NCBI GenBank assembly: GCA_038502055.1
Contig: JAXRKN010000045.1
Coordinates: 7,925,501-7,989,500, forward strand
Direction of reading: 5' to 3'
Length of the DNA: 64,000 nucleotides
From: Tanytarsus gracilentus
Lineage: Eukaryota; Arthropoda; Insecta; Diptera; Chironomidae
Part shown: positions 1 to 13,200 of the stretch, piece by piece
Layout: each line of letters opens with the position of its first letter
How positions within the stretch are numbered: position 1 is the stretch's first letter
Notes under the pieces: generated by a model
The model's input: only the letters and a program-made list of their open reading frames with translations
The model's database searches: none
Told to the model about the DNA's origin: nothing
Program-made: the position numbers and the translations under genes

Positions 1-2810
1 CAGGCAATTGAGAAAGGTCGTTAAGCGAAAAACTGAGAATAGAAGAGGAAGAGAAAAGTCCATAAAAACTATAGACTTGATTCTTGCCGATGACTCAAAA
101 GTTGACGACTTGTGAAAATTATCTCGCTTCACGCAAATTCGACCGCTTCATGGCTCATATCTTCTCATTGTTATCTTTGTGTTTAGAGACTCCAAGAAAG
201 TTTTTAAGTTCTGCTCATCTTTAAAAATGAGATCGAAAATTATTTCGCATAAAAGTTATGCAATTTATTTTTTTGAATTTTCACTAATCGCAATTCATTC
301 TATGACATTTTGGTTTCTCTCGATTCTAAAATCATCACATCATTATCAAACAATTCCCATGAGTCACCCCAAACTCTGATAAACTCACCAGTCATGGTCA
401 TAAGTTTTTATGTGCTCGATTGAAAAACTTCCAGCATGAAACGATTTTTAGCGCTCGCCTATTGTGGAATTTAACGCAAGCGAGTGAGAGAGAAAAAATG
501 CTAAATTGATGAGATTAATGATAAGCGTCGTTGAATTTTGTTTGCAGGCGCTATTTTTACCCAATGATGCCACTAAATGATGTGGTTGTGTCGTTTGAAC
601 AGAAATTTTTAAACAACAAACTTTTTTATTATCTTAAAATGTACGAGAGAGGACAGACACAAGTGGATATTAGACCACAAGAGCTTTTTCTATAGTTTGT
701 TTATGTCACTCTAGAAAATGATGATAGTTTTAATGTTCGTGGAGAAAATCTGATGAGGGATGAAAATGAGATGATTTATGAGAGGTCTTTTCAAAATTGC
801 CTTCATTCTGATTTTATGGCCCGATATTTATCACTCTCGAGCCCGAGTGCTGTTAAATTTTTTAAAGCGAGAAATTTTCATTATAAAATTTCCGCACGAA
901 AAATGAAAAACTTTTAATGCAGAGGAGAAAAAAGTTTTTCGTAATAGAGAGAGAGAGAGAAATCCATTAGAATCTACACTCAATTTGACACTCAGTGAGG
1001 AAGAAGACTTTTTCAATTTAAATTACGGCCTGATCGTGCTGTGAAAGTTGAGCTGAATTCTATTCTTATTAGCAACACCATAAATACATCTCAAGTGTTG
1101 ATGGACGTCTTAACAAGATGAGAATTATTTTCTTGGTATTTCGATGCGAGAAACGAAGAAGAAACTTAAGCTTTTTTTGCTTGGACGTTGCTTTACAAAA
1201 ATAATATGAAAACCATGAGTTTTTGGGATTAAAATAGCAATGTAAATGACCAATCAAAAATTCAAAAAATTTGTTAAATATTTACCACTGCAAAAAAGCT
1301 TTCATAAAATTTATTAAACTTCCAAAAAAGTTTCCTACCCATTTCGTTTCCTCACAATAATCTCATAGCTATAAATCAGTCTGTAACATTATCACAAAAT
1401 TAAAATATAAACATAGTGAGTCATCTCCACAGACAGTGCAGTAATTTTCTTCTCGAGAAAAGAAAACCACTTCTATGTTCTAGCAGCAAACGAGGGTGGA
1501 AATTTATGTGAGAAAATTGCACGTAAAGTCGTTAGAATTTAGCAACAACAGTGAACTCAAGTATGAAAATTTCTTTCGCTTATTTTTGGAAAATAAAACT
1601 CTCAAAATGCCACCATGGTAACGTTAAAACAATAAACAAACAATTGTGTGCCAAAGCAACAAACCAATTGGATTAGACTCGAGGAAACACACAAAAAAAT
1701 TGTTTCCCTTATAAAAAAAGGCATTCGATATGTCGAGTTGAGTTGAGACGGAGGCAAAAATTATTTTCCGTTTGTTACGGATGTGAGTGTGTGTGATATA
1801 GAGAAGGAACGACAATTCACCATTTAATCCACTTTAGTCTCGAATGAAGCGACTGCAGCAATAAGCTAAGGGAAAGGATTATTGTGTGTGCAGTGAGATT
1901 GATACACGACACATCTATATGTGGGAAAAATTTCCTTCAATCAATTGATAGACACAATATTCCGAGTTAAGAGTGAACGAGATGCGATAAAAAAGCTCCT
2001 AGGTTGTGGGGGATTTGTGAATGAGATAAAGGCAGACGGAGTGCAATCAATACATAAGCCAATATTTGAAAAATTAATATGTAAATGTTTGCAGATCGTG
2101 TTCAATTTCTGTCGTTTTGTGCTTTCCTTTCCGATATTCCATTTGTATCTAAATAACAACAGAATTGTTTTTTTTTGTTCGCCGGTGTCGAGAGTGGTTT
2201 TGAGTTGGAAAAAATTTAAATTGAGAGATTTTTGGGATTTAAAACTTTTATCTGTTTTTGGTGCAAAAAATTAATAAAAAAGTAATTTATTTTTAATTTA
2301 AATGCCCACCGTCAGTGAATTTAAATTTCTAGACTTCTTAACCTAAAATTTAACGTTACAAAGTATACAAAAAGAATTTCAATGAAATTTTTTTGAATTT
2401 TCAAAAACTTTTCTCGATATTGATCTCAGCACAAGTCACAACTCGTGCCTCAGCCTTTTTTCATCCAATAGTTCACCCTTTTCCGCGTCGCCATTTTTTT
2501 GTACATTAAAGTTTATGGAATTTTTATTTCTATAGTCGTATGGAATCATAGCAACCATAAAATATGTGAAAAACTTTTTTGAGTGTTTTTGTGTAAATTT
2601 TTTTCATTGCCGAAAAAAAGAAAACTTTGCCGTCAGCCAAAGAGAGGTTTTTGTGTGTAAAGCTTTTGTGCAAATTTCGCTGGATTTTTTTCCCTCAAAA
2701 CTTTTCTCTGATATTTCAACTGTAAATCATCAGGACAGCACATACGAATTTTATAGTGAGATTTCAAGCCAAAAAGGAAATCGAAAGAGAGAAAAAACAT
2801 CATATCGAAA
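1..2810. other. Intergenic / 5' flank, no gene recognised
   Basis: AT-rich sequence with only short, low-complexity open frames on both strands. The longest (1921-2274, +) is 117 codons, close to chance for this composition, and has no recognisable domain. A short GA run lies near 950. The last few hundred bases presumably hold the promoter and 5' UTR of the ropporin-like gene that starts at 2811, but I see no convincing core-promoter motif. Confidence 0.6.
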
Positions 2811-5800
2811 ATGGTTTTATCCAAAATGTATTGTTCCGAGCAAATAGTCATACCCGAGAAAATTTCAAATTTATTGAAAACATATGCGAAAGGTAAGAGT
2901 GCTTCTCACATCCGTCTCCTCTCGCACATGGCATCCGATAGAAAGAGTGCACAATTTTTTAGTTTTTCCGTCGCCTTTTTATTCACCAGCACAGTTCCGG
3001 AACGAGAGAGGAAAAAAATGCAACAATAGTGCAGAAAATATGTCAATAAAATGCATGAAAAAATCCCACGGCATGTGCAAGTTTGTGTGTCTCTCGCACG
3101 GTTGATTGTTGTGCAAATATAAAAAAAACTCTCATTCATTTTCGTGAATAATTTTTGGTGACGTTAAATTGAGCGAAAATTGAAGTGCAAAAAATTTAGA
3201 TTGAAAAAGTTTGATGATTTTTTAGATTGAGGTTCAAAAAATTTAATATTTGAGCTGAAATTTTTTTTCGGCTATGTGGAGGGTGCGGCGAAACAAAAAA
3301 TACCCAGTCGTTGCAAACTTAAATACTTTTTGTTTGCATCCCTTGCTACACTCAAAGCTTTGACATATTTTTAGCTGCACATTTCACTCTAAATTTTTCC
3401 GATATCACATGTATCAAATTTAAATCCAAAATTCATTTTCTCTCTCTCTAAAGCGGCTCTCAAAACTCAGCCCTATGATTTATTGCGATGGTCGGCCGCT
3501 TACTTTAGATGTCTATCGATGGACATGTTGCCGCCGGTGAAACCACGTTACGAGCAAGAGTGCCTGTTGGGATGTTTGACGAAAGGATACATGAAGGTGC
3601 TTTTGTGTCAGGTAATGGTTCATTCTACACATCGTGAGCAATAAATTTCATGTCCAGTCTTGCTCACAAGCCACAGCAGGAAAACATGTGTAACGACTGT
3701 GCACACACACACACATGCAGGATGATCAAAGATTTAATTTTGCGTTCTCCTTTTCATGTCTGTCTGTCGTCATCGTAATCATCAACGTTTTCATCGTTGA
3801 CGCCATTGTTTTCCTAAATTTCCACGTTCATCCGAAAATTTTATGTGTTTTTCAGCTCGGAAAGGGATTTTTCGTGCGGAGAGACGTTTTGGAGCATCGT
3901 TGGAACGAATTATGTCTGCCTGAGGTAATTTAATGTTGACATGCGATGAAAATTCATAAAAATTTTAATTGTGACCATCCCTTGCAATTTTAATTCTCCA
4001 TGTTCTCATATCAATTACCAAAAAAGCAATTTCCTCTTCTCTCTTTCAAACAAATTTAGGAGGAATTACTGAAATTTTTGTCTCTCACTCGAATGCTTTA
4101 TTGGCCTCAAGTGCATTGGCTGAAAGTAATGTCGGTAATGGTTGGATCCATCAATCAAGTAAGTTCATTAGAAATTGACGAATGAAATTTTAATGAAACA
4201 TTTCGCGTAATAGAATTTCAATGAGACGGTCATGATGCTTTTTGAATTGCTGACTGAAGAACCTGAAGGCGGATCGAGTCCAATTCCAATTTGGCTTTTC
4301 CGCGAATGCTTCAAATATCTTGCCGAGCTTGATTGCAGTGCTGAACAGACGTTCTTCGATGGTCGAAAATTTTTGTGAGTAATTTTAAAGTTTTTTTTTT
4401 GTTGAAAAATTTCTTCAATTCTTTACTTTCAGACCGGGAAATGTGCTCGAGCTTGAAATGAAAATGCCAAACATTCCGCAAAAACTCTCATCGACTTCAT
4501 ATCGAAATGCAGTTATCGATTACTGGAAATACCGCATTGAGAATGATGAAAAGGTAAAGCGGAGATGTAAAAATTGTCTTTTTTTTATCATTGAATCTAT
4601 AAAAGTGATGCCATGCGACAGGTTGTGCAGAACAAAAAAATTATGTGACTGTGCAAAAAGAAGCGAGAGAAGCGAGAAAGATAAAATAATGAAATTATGA
4701 GCGAGAAAAATTCAGGAAGGATAATGACAGCAAGCGGGTGTGCATAAAAGTTGTGTCTAATGAGATAGCAGCAAAAGTTTAGGGGTTCACTAGGAATTTT
4801 TTTAAGAGAGTTTTCAATTAAAATTTTTAACTTTTCAACAAAAATTTTTAATTAAATTTTATTAAATTATTCCCGGTAAAATGTGAACCCCTAAAAAAAT
4901 TCGAAAGCTTAAAAAATTTCCTTAAAAAAGTTTCCACATTTTTCTCTCAAACTTCATCCACTACGAAATCACTTCAAACTATTTCAAGTGTTGTAATGCC
5001 ATCGTTGCACTTTTTCCCTGATAAATTTTTCACTCGAAACTTTTTCCTCGCATTCATAAAATTACTGTCATTCCATAAACTTATGAATAATTTTTTCTCA
5101 TGCTGATAAACAGGTAAAATCACAGCACATTGGGGCAGATGTCGATGACATAAAAAGTTGTGGTGCATCTATAAAATTTTCCACTTTATCCACGCCATCA
5201 TCGTTACAAGATGGAAGTGCATTTCAAATTTCGGGCGACTTTCAAGATGCTAAGGAGGTCGTTGAGCATTCGTGTAACTTTGACAGCATAATTATGATAC
5301 TTCAACAACTCAAGTGTGCGGACGATGGCGAAAAATTTTATCCTGAATCGGAAATCACTGCGGAGCAGCGTGAAAAAATTATTCAACGTGATGCAGAGGT
5401 GACAAAGATGAGAGAAGAAATGGAAGCGAAGATTGAGGAAAAGTCGAAAATTGATATCGAGCATGAGTGCTGTGAGATGTTGAAAGCAATTGGACCGCCG
5501 TGGAATTGGCTTCATAATTTTGCCTCACAAAATTGCCACTTCAAATCTTATAATTTTCTTGAAACTGACTCAGTTCATAGTGGAGTCACTCAAAAGAACG
5601 AATATGAAGATGTTGAAGTTATGGTAAATTTTAAAAATAATGAGTTAAATAAAATAAATTTCAATAATTTTTTACAGAGCAGCGAAGACAGTTTCGACTA
5701 TCTCAATGATAATTTAATATCAACTTTAAAGCAGCCACAACATCATTCAGCTCCACCGTCGGCATCAGCAGTCGATGATATGCAGTCGTCGACCTCAACC

Positions 5801-7177
5801 GTCTCAATTATTCTCAATGACAATGATGAAAGTAATGATGGCAACGACAATGACAAAGCCGCACCAACTAATGAGCATAGAGTGCTTGTCGAAACAATTT
5901 GTAACATAAGCGATGCAGTGGAGCGAGGTGACTGCAATATCCGGGAAACGACCTCAATTGCGTCGCTTCTCAGTGAACATCATGAAGCGAAACAGTTGGA
6001 GACGGTGGATTATGAGCGACTGAAAAGATTCATTGAGAAAGCAGCCGAGAGTGGACTTGTCTTTAATGATCTCAATGCCTTATACAATTATTTCATTCAA
6101 GAGTCATGCCGCGAGCGCTTTGAACGTGGCGTTGCGTCATCGGCATCTTCTTCTGCGAGAGGAGGAGAGGAAAAAAATCAACCGGAAGCGGATGAGAAAT
6201 CGGAAAATGTTGTCGCCGCTTCCGTAACAAATGGTGACATGAAAGGTTAGTTTTTAGTTTTAATGCAAAATGGTGAGATTGAAATTGAAATTTAAAGAGA
6301 AGAATGAAGGTTCGAATCCTATGAGTACAATAAAAAGTTAATGTAGTGGACTTGTCGATTTTTGATGCAATTTTTTTAAAAGCTCAATGAATTTTTTTTT
6401 GTCAAAAATATTCAAAACTTCTTTAAATTACTTTTTCGTTCATATTTTTTTGTCTACATTCTCAGAAGGGAATTAACTTTTAAATGAAACATAAAGTTGA
6501 CTCGAAGGTACAAAATGATAAAAGAAAGGAAATTAATTAATTTTCACTGAAATAAATAAAATTGAATACTTTCCAATTAGTTCTTTGTAAATCTAGGAAT
6601 GATAAATTTTTAATTGAAATTAAATCAATTCAAAAACTTTTTAAAAATTATTTTTCTCTTTTAAGCAGAGTCATCTCTAATGAACGATAACAAAAATGTC
6701 GTCGCAATATTTGGCGAGAGTGGAATTGAGGTTGACAACAAGCTTCTCGATGCGACCGTCTCGGATCGAATGATTCTGGGTTTGGTTGATAAGTCACAAA
6801 TTGAGGATAATGTCTCGGATGTGGGCGAGTCGAGTAATGCATCTGTCTCATCTCTAAGCCATGCGGAGACTGTAAAAATGAGAGATATGGCGCAGAGGGA
6901 AAAAGACACGCAAACGATGAGTTACAAAGAACGAGTGCATGAAAAGAGAATTCGAAGTCAGCATGAGAAGGTCGTCGAGAAGTCAAAGTCGGCATCATCG
7001 ATCAAACGTCAACCCTACACGTGCAAAATTCCACCTCTGCCAGGCATCGGAGTTGGCTTGAGTGACGAGCGTATTGACAGAATCCTCAAATTCATAACGC
7101 ATCGATCTTTTAAGCAAGGCGGTTTTGTATATCCGAGAAATATTCTCGAAGATGAATGTCCAAATTTGATGGAATGA
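2811..7177 (+). CDS. Ropporin-1-like protein (RIIa dimerisation/docking domain) with long C-terminal extension
   Basis: Exons I read: 2811-2892, 3454-3611, 3856-3924, about 4061-4158, 4214-4374, 4433-4553, 5114-5623, 5678-6245, 6669-7177; all introns GT..AG. Exons 1-6 encode about 229 residues that align along the whole length of vertebrate ROPN1L: N-terminal MYCSEQIVIP, the RIIa helix ending LLRWSAAYF, then NELCLPEEEL, and TEEPEGG before IPIWLF. Family knowledge: these proteins dimerise through RIIa, bind AKAP-type helices and sit in the sperm fibrous sheath or radial spokes, so a flagellar role is inferred. Exons 7-9 add about 530 residues absent from vertebrate ropporin: acidic, Ser/Asn-rich, one charged coiled-coil-like stretch, ending in an ordered-looking block (PPLPGIGVGLSDERIDRIL). 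The 54-nt intron 5624-5677 has no in-frame stop and could be retained. By my count exon 4 is one base short of phase; this may be my miscount or a one-base error. Confidence 0.85.
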
Positions 7178-7338
7178 TGAATCAGCACAAAAAAATCTTT
7201 TCCTTATCTCAGATTTTGACTCTTGATCAATATTCATCCGATGATGATTTTTTTTCGTAGAAAATTTATCGCTTTTTTATCACACCCGCTGTCTAGAGTT
7301 TTCAATGCGAAAATGATGAAAGCATAAAGAAGAAAATT

Positions 7339-7344
7339 AATAAA
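7339..7344 (+). terminator. Poly(A) signal AATAAA of the ropporin-like gene
   Basis: Canonical AATAAA about 160 nt after the stop codon, followed by an A-rich run. It is the first such hexamer downstream of the stop. Confidence 0.5.
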
Positions 7345-9200
7345 AAAAATTGCTTTGAAAGTGAAAAATCATTCGCATCCCTTTTATACATTGACTTTTA
7401 ATTAAAAGATATTTTCTATGCAGAATGGCTTCATTTCCAGGTGAATGAGTTTCAGTTCCCCTTTAGTAGCTTAAAATGAATGTTGATGATGCCAAAAATT
7501 CTTTAATTATTGAATTTTAAACGAATATCTTGATTAAGTTGAGAAAGTTACAGCATAAAAATTTCAAAACATTAAATATTAAAAATCTCGTTAAGCTCAA
7601 TTGTAAAAGATTTTATAATAAAAATTTTCTTCTTTGTTGATTTTACAATAAGTGAAATGAATTTCTATTACTGCTTTGAATTGTTTGCAGCTGTATTAAG
7701 TTCACTACAAAAAAGAAGATTTTTTCACTTCATTGAATTTATGAACCTGATTATAAAGGAGTTAAAGAACCAGAAAATGATTTTTTTTATTCACAAGTTA
7801 GGTCTTAATAAAATATTTTATTCGATTAAATTAAAAAATGTTAAAACATTTTTTTAAATAACTTTGAGTGACGTAATTTTTAAAATATTCCCAAACTATC
7901 TCAATTTATATTGATTCTAAAATTTATTATGCAAGAATCCTTGTGAAATTTATACATTGAGTAAAATCTTCTCTTCCTACTTAGAAAGTTCCTGTACACA
8001 TCGAGATGCATTGAATACATTTTAAGTCTCTCCACTCATATTTCATGCACTCGAAGTATACCAGAAAAGCTCATTTTCTGACAACATAAAATTGAAAAGA
8101 TGTTTCGTGGAGTTATTAAGCAAGATTATTATTTCCACACACACACTCATATATGCAAGAATTTCCTTATGTGCAAGATAGAAAGCTTTCAATCTATCAG
8201 GAAAAAAATATTCGTGGGATGAATTCAAATTACAAATTACAATGCAAATTCTTCTGTGGGGCTTTGAGAATCACTTGCACAAAAAATTCAGACTGCATTC
8301 TGAAAGATAAATATCAATTTTGTATGGAGATTACGAAACCTCAGTCATTCCATCACGTGTGGTCTCAAAAATAGATTGAAAAATAGTTTTGTGCTTCAAC
8401 TTTTATTTTATTAAAATTCCATTTAAATCTTCACTCAAATTTGCTGAAAAATTCTTTTCTCTCACAAATACCGAGAGAATATTTAAGTTGGAAAATTTTT
8501 TATTGGACACTTTGTGAATATGATGATGCAATTTATGTTTAGCTAAACGTTAACAAGGGAGAGCAAAAAAGCAATTTAACTGCATGTGAACATGTTTATG
8601 GAACTTTTATGAGTTCTTCATATAATGCGATCACGTTCATGTATTTCACTTTGTAGTTTCATGGTGGGGGAGGAGAAAAAGTGAAATTGAAAAACTTTCT
8701 TTTGGTAGTTATAAGAAGAAGAACTTTTTCACTCATTCAGTTCCACTCTTAAATGGACTTAATCCTCTCTGTTTTTTGTTTTGCTGAGAGCACTCTGTTG
8801 TGCCATTTTCGAATGCAATTCTGAACAATGCTTTAAGTGCAAATACTAAAGATGCAAGGAGTGGAAACTTATTTAATTAACTAAAAATTGTTGAATTCAG
8901 TTCTTTCATAATTTGAAGGAGTTTTATTTTTTTTAAATATTAAAAATTTCTTGAGTTTCCACATCTTGTTTCAATTTACCTTCTTGAGAATTTTAGTTCA
9001 ATTTTCGAAGAAACTTTCAGAGATCGAGGTCGACCTGGTTGAGGTGAAATATTTTCTATCACATAACTTTAATCCAACTCAAGCCGATTTAATCAACCTC
9101 AAACTCTTCTCTCTTTTTATCGCCTTTAGCTCTCTTTTCCGATTCACTCCTCATACCCTTTGAGTTTCCATTTTCATCTTAATGCATGTGAATTTGAAAT
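7345..9200. other. Intergenic, no gene recognised
   Basis: Very AT-rich with stops in all frames. I looked here on the minus strand for the second Ig domain of the Beat-like gene (a Cys and Trp in the usual spacing) and did not find it. A Cys-containing short + frame at 8153-8374 has no family match I can name. Confidence 0.5.
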
Positions 9201-9209
9201 TCTAATGTC

Positions 9210-9878
9210 TTAAGCAGAAAATGCAGCTCTTAATTTTGAAACGTTAGCAAAACACTTGAAGAAAATTTCTCCCTTAAGTGAAACTTTTTTATTTGGAAAT
9301 ATATTTAGGGAAAAGTTTTTGTGCATGCTATCGGCAATAGAAGGAAATTTAAATAGAATCTTGTGAATTGTACGAGAGCAGAAGAGCTTTTTTGCATGAA
9401 GCAAGTGACAATCGGAGCAAAATATTTTCTCAAGCATTTGACAACATAAAATTGTTATTTTCCATTCCATTTCTTCGAATAAATATGCAATAGAGATTGC
9501 AAATATATTTTTGAGATTTAAATGACATTTTATGGAGTCGAAATATGCAGATGAGCTTTCGCGATGAAACTTATTTGAGTTTGTATTAATTTTTGCTATC
9601 AAAAGTTTTTCGGAATAATTTTTAATTATTTTCCCGACTAATTTGCTTAAGTGACTAAATAAAGAGACTCCATTTAATTCACTCAAGAAATGCAAAATAT
9701 TCTCAAATATTTGCAATCTCTTTAATAAAAGATTTTTCTCCATAAATCCGCTCAAAAGAAAAGAGAACATAAAACTTTCAAATAACTCCGAGGTGCATTG
9801 CTTAGGATCATCATCAAGTAAATATTTCAGAGGAGAAAAACGTGAAGAGATTTTCCATGATGGATTCAGCCAACACAA
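9210..9878 (-). CDS. Unexplained long open frame, possible orphan gene or decayed gene
   Basis: An uninterrupted frame of about 222 codons (opening with TTG; the first ATG gives about 186). I recognise no family. The product would be Phe/Lys/Leu/Ser-rich with scattered Cys and no clear signal peptide, membrane segment or repeat. With roughly 8% stop codons expected at this AT content, a run this long is unlikely by chance in a window this size, which is why it is listed. Against it: low-complexity composition, no ATG at the head, no splice or poly(A) support that I can see. It lies on the same strand as, and downstream of, the Beat-like exons but in a phase that does not fit the last donor. 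Confidence 0.25.
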   Translation of the reverse strand: MCWLNPSWKISSRFSPLKYLLDDDPKQCTSELFESFMFSFLLSGFMEKNLLLKRLQIFENILHFLSELNGVSLFSHLSKLVGKIIKNYSEKLLIAKINTNSNKFHRESSSAYFDSIKCHLNLKNIFAISIAYLFEEMEWKITILCCQMLEKIFCSDCHLLHAKKLFCSRTIHKILFKFPSIADSMHKNFSLNIFPNKKVSLKGEIFFKCFANVSKLRAAFSA

Positions 9879-10226
9879 TATGATCGCATGAGGGATGAGA
9901 TGCTAAAGTACAAAATATATTCCACGCATGGACACTTACAAAAATTATATATTTCCTTTAACGAATATTTCTGTTTCCATGGAGAATCGTAAAAGAGATG
10001 AAAATTACAAAAATGTTGCGACTCCTTGATCGACGGGAAACAACTGAGCGTAAGACGAGATGAAACGATACGATGTTGTAGCGGAGCAGCAAGAGCAACG
10101 TCAGAATGGCCCGAGGGAAAATGATTTTCTGCTTTTTGTGTTCTCTCTTAAATCTAATGCCATTCTCTTTGTGAAGCAACGGCAGCAGCCGGAATATTAC
10201 ATTTAATAACATCGTTTCATACTCAC

Positions 10227-13200
10227 CCACAACTTGAAGTGTATTTCTAGCGGTCGCTGTGTAGAAAGTTGGAGACTCTGTCGTCACTTCGCATGAAATG
10301 TTTCCATTGAGATTAAAATCCACACTGCGGAGCGTAACATGGCTTGCATTTGACACTGACAGCTTTTGATGGAAACAAATATCCGCATGTGAGTGGGCGA
10401 TAAAGAGAAGAAGGAAAAAATGCAATTAAAAATTTATTTTTCAGCTCAAGGCTTTTTTGTGTAAAATCGCTTTTAAGTTTTTATCAAATCTTTTTCGTAT
10501 GCCGGAAAAGCAGCAAAAAGCTTTTCAACTCCAAATTGGATTAAGCAGCTTTACTGAGGGGGTTTTCATTAGCAAATTTTTTTTGCTTGATTAAGAGTGG
10601 GTTGAAAAATACTTGATTTTAAAAATAAATAATTTTTTATATAATTTTCAATAAAATTTGCTGTAGTGCTTGTGAAAATTTTAACATAACAATTTCTTGA
10701 GCTTTATTCAATCCGACGTCATTTATTAAAAATATGAATTCGGAAAGAAATTTCCAGTGGATTTCAAAAGCTCGTAGTTTCGAGAAAACATACTGAAAAA
10801 GCAAACAACTTCGATGGATGCTAAAGGAGGCAAGTGGCACGATGGCAACGAGTTTAAGAGTAGATTTATAATGAGATACTTGTAAACTTTCCACGCGACT
10901 TGCCACTCTCCTTTTTTGAATTGCCATCATTGCAAGAAATGTTAAGCGAAAAGGAAAAAGCACCGCGAGAGCCAATTATAACGTTTCAGTTAACAATTTC
11001 ACATTTATTTTTTTTCGTGGAACATGATGGAGCTTAATGATTAAAGTTTTGAGAAGCAAAAGTAGTGCTTTAATTGCAGTTTTGAATAAAGTTCTTAAGA
11101 TGGACATTTTTCATTGTAAATTCTCTTGCTTTTCCTGGATGAGTAATAAAAGCATTGAATTTTTATAGACGTCCATCTGACGCTCAAAAGCGTCAATTAC
11201 TAAGCTCTTATGATATCATATTTAATGCGAAATATAATCCTATGTAATCAGAGGATAAGATTAAGGTTGAGGATGCACTTGTCACTGTCTAGTGGCTCGT
11301 AATAAAATATGCAAACAGAAGCCCCTCACTTGAGCCATGATGATGATGATGCTGCAAAAAATATTGATACTTACATCGACTTTAATGCCAGAACTAAATA
11401 AGAAAGTTTTTTGCGGTGGATGCTCGAACGGCGTGTAGCGATAAAACTCAAACATTCCACGATAATACTTCACCGAGTAGAGGAGGATTGAGGAATCAAG
11501 CACTTCGTAATTGCAGTGAAGTTGAGCACTCTGACCTCGTCTTATAACTTCCGGATACACTGATAACGTGAGATTCTTTAAACCTTTGCTTGCATCTGTA
11601 ATGACAACGAGTAAAAAGAATGAAGATGAAAATTTATCTCACAATCATCACGATCTTTACTTTTATTTGTTGAATGGAAAACGTTTTCTGCATCTTTAAT
11701 ATTTTTGGATTTTAAAGTCTTGACTTTAACAGAAAAATCAGGGTTGGGAAATTTTTTGAATTTAAAAATAAAAAACACGTTAGATTTATTTTTTTAAATT
11801 AAAATTTGAAAAAAATAAATTCGTTAAATTTTCAAATTATTTTTTTAAAATAAAATTATTTCCCTTTTCTTTCTCTTTCCATCCATTCAACATCTCCATC
11901 CGTTTTATTTTCTATCTTGTTTGCTATCGCTTTTCGAATGTGTGAGACTTGGATGTATAAAATTTTATTTGCACTTGAACACTTCTCTAACTTCTCACGA
12001 TGATGATGTTGATGTTGCTGGGACGACGACAAGACTCTCTCATTCTTAAAGAGAATTCAATGATAAGATCCTTTTTCCTTTTCTCATGTAATAAAAAGGA
12101 TAAAGCATGAGCGTGAAGATGAAAATGGCAAACCAAATTAACAAATAGTCACTATCAATATTCATGGAAATTTTCCTTTTATTGTTCGACAATATTCAGC
12201 ATTTTAATGGGAGAAAATTCTCGTTGCTGAATTATTTAAATTTTAAATTCTGTTTTCAACCAATTTTTTATCTAATCTCGAGAAAAATCGACACTATTGA
12301 AAAATATGATCGAAAAACTTTTTTCCCTAATCTCCGCAGAAAAGTTTTCTTCTTTTCACTCTCTCGAAGAATTTTTTAATCTCTGTAATGCTTCTTCAGA
12401 CTCTGCTCAAAAATTTACTTATTCATACTCGAACTTCAAAATCGACAAAAAGCGCATGAAGAAAATCTGCTTTTCATCTTGAGAGTTTTATCAAGGGGAA
12501 AACACTAAAATATTTTTTTAATTTCTTAAGTTATTTTAACTCAAATTAATTTAAATTATTAATTTTTAAACTTATTTGTTAAGTCTATTTTCTATTACTT
12601 CTATTTGCTTTTTCTCCCTTTCATATCGTTAAAAAATCTTTAAATCTTTAATCGCTTCTCTTTCTTCATCTCACTTAGACGCGAGTGCTTTTATAGGAAG
12701 AGTAAAGAAATTTTCTTTCGCTTTGGTTTCTTTTTTTCTCCTTATTCATTCTCGGTGGTAGTTTACATTTCCCGAGGATTTGTTGGCACGGAAATCTGTA
12801 TCAGAAGTGGATAAGTAATTCAGTAAATAAAGTGATTGTTGAAAGAGAGCGAGAGAGGGTAAATAGGCGAATGCGATAGAGAGAGGAGGAGGGATGAGAC
12901 TTGTGTATACATCGTGTCGTTACACATTTTTAACTGGAGTGAAGTTTTAAGCTAGCACTTGGTTTCGTTTAATAGATGTAAATCATGAAAAGCTGGGATT
13001 GAATATTAAATAGTGGGAATGGGATTTGAGGAAATTTAATTGCTGAAAGTCTTTTGAAATTTATAAGTGAATTTTAATTAAAAGCTTTTTAAAACAAATA
13101 ATATAATTTTTTAATTTTCAAAGACAAACTCCTCAAACTAACCCCAACTTCAATTCACATTTCCATCCCATTAAAACACTCGAAACCATTGAATAGAAAA

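Noticed and set aside
6300..6325. GGTTCGAATCC resembling a tRNA T-loop
   Set aside because: No pairing acceptor stem, D-arm or anticodon arm at the right distance; it lies in a ropporin-like intron.
8153..8374. Cys-containing short + frame (73 codons)
   Set aside because: Cys spacing fits no small-protein family I know, no signal peptide at the start, chance length.
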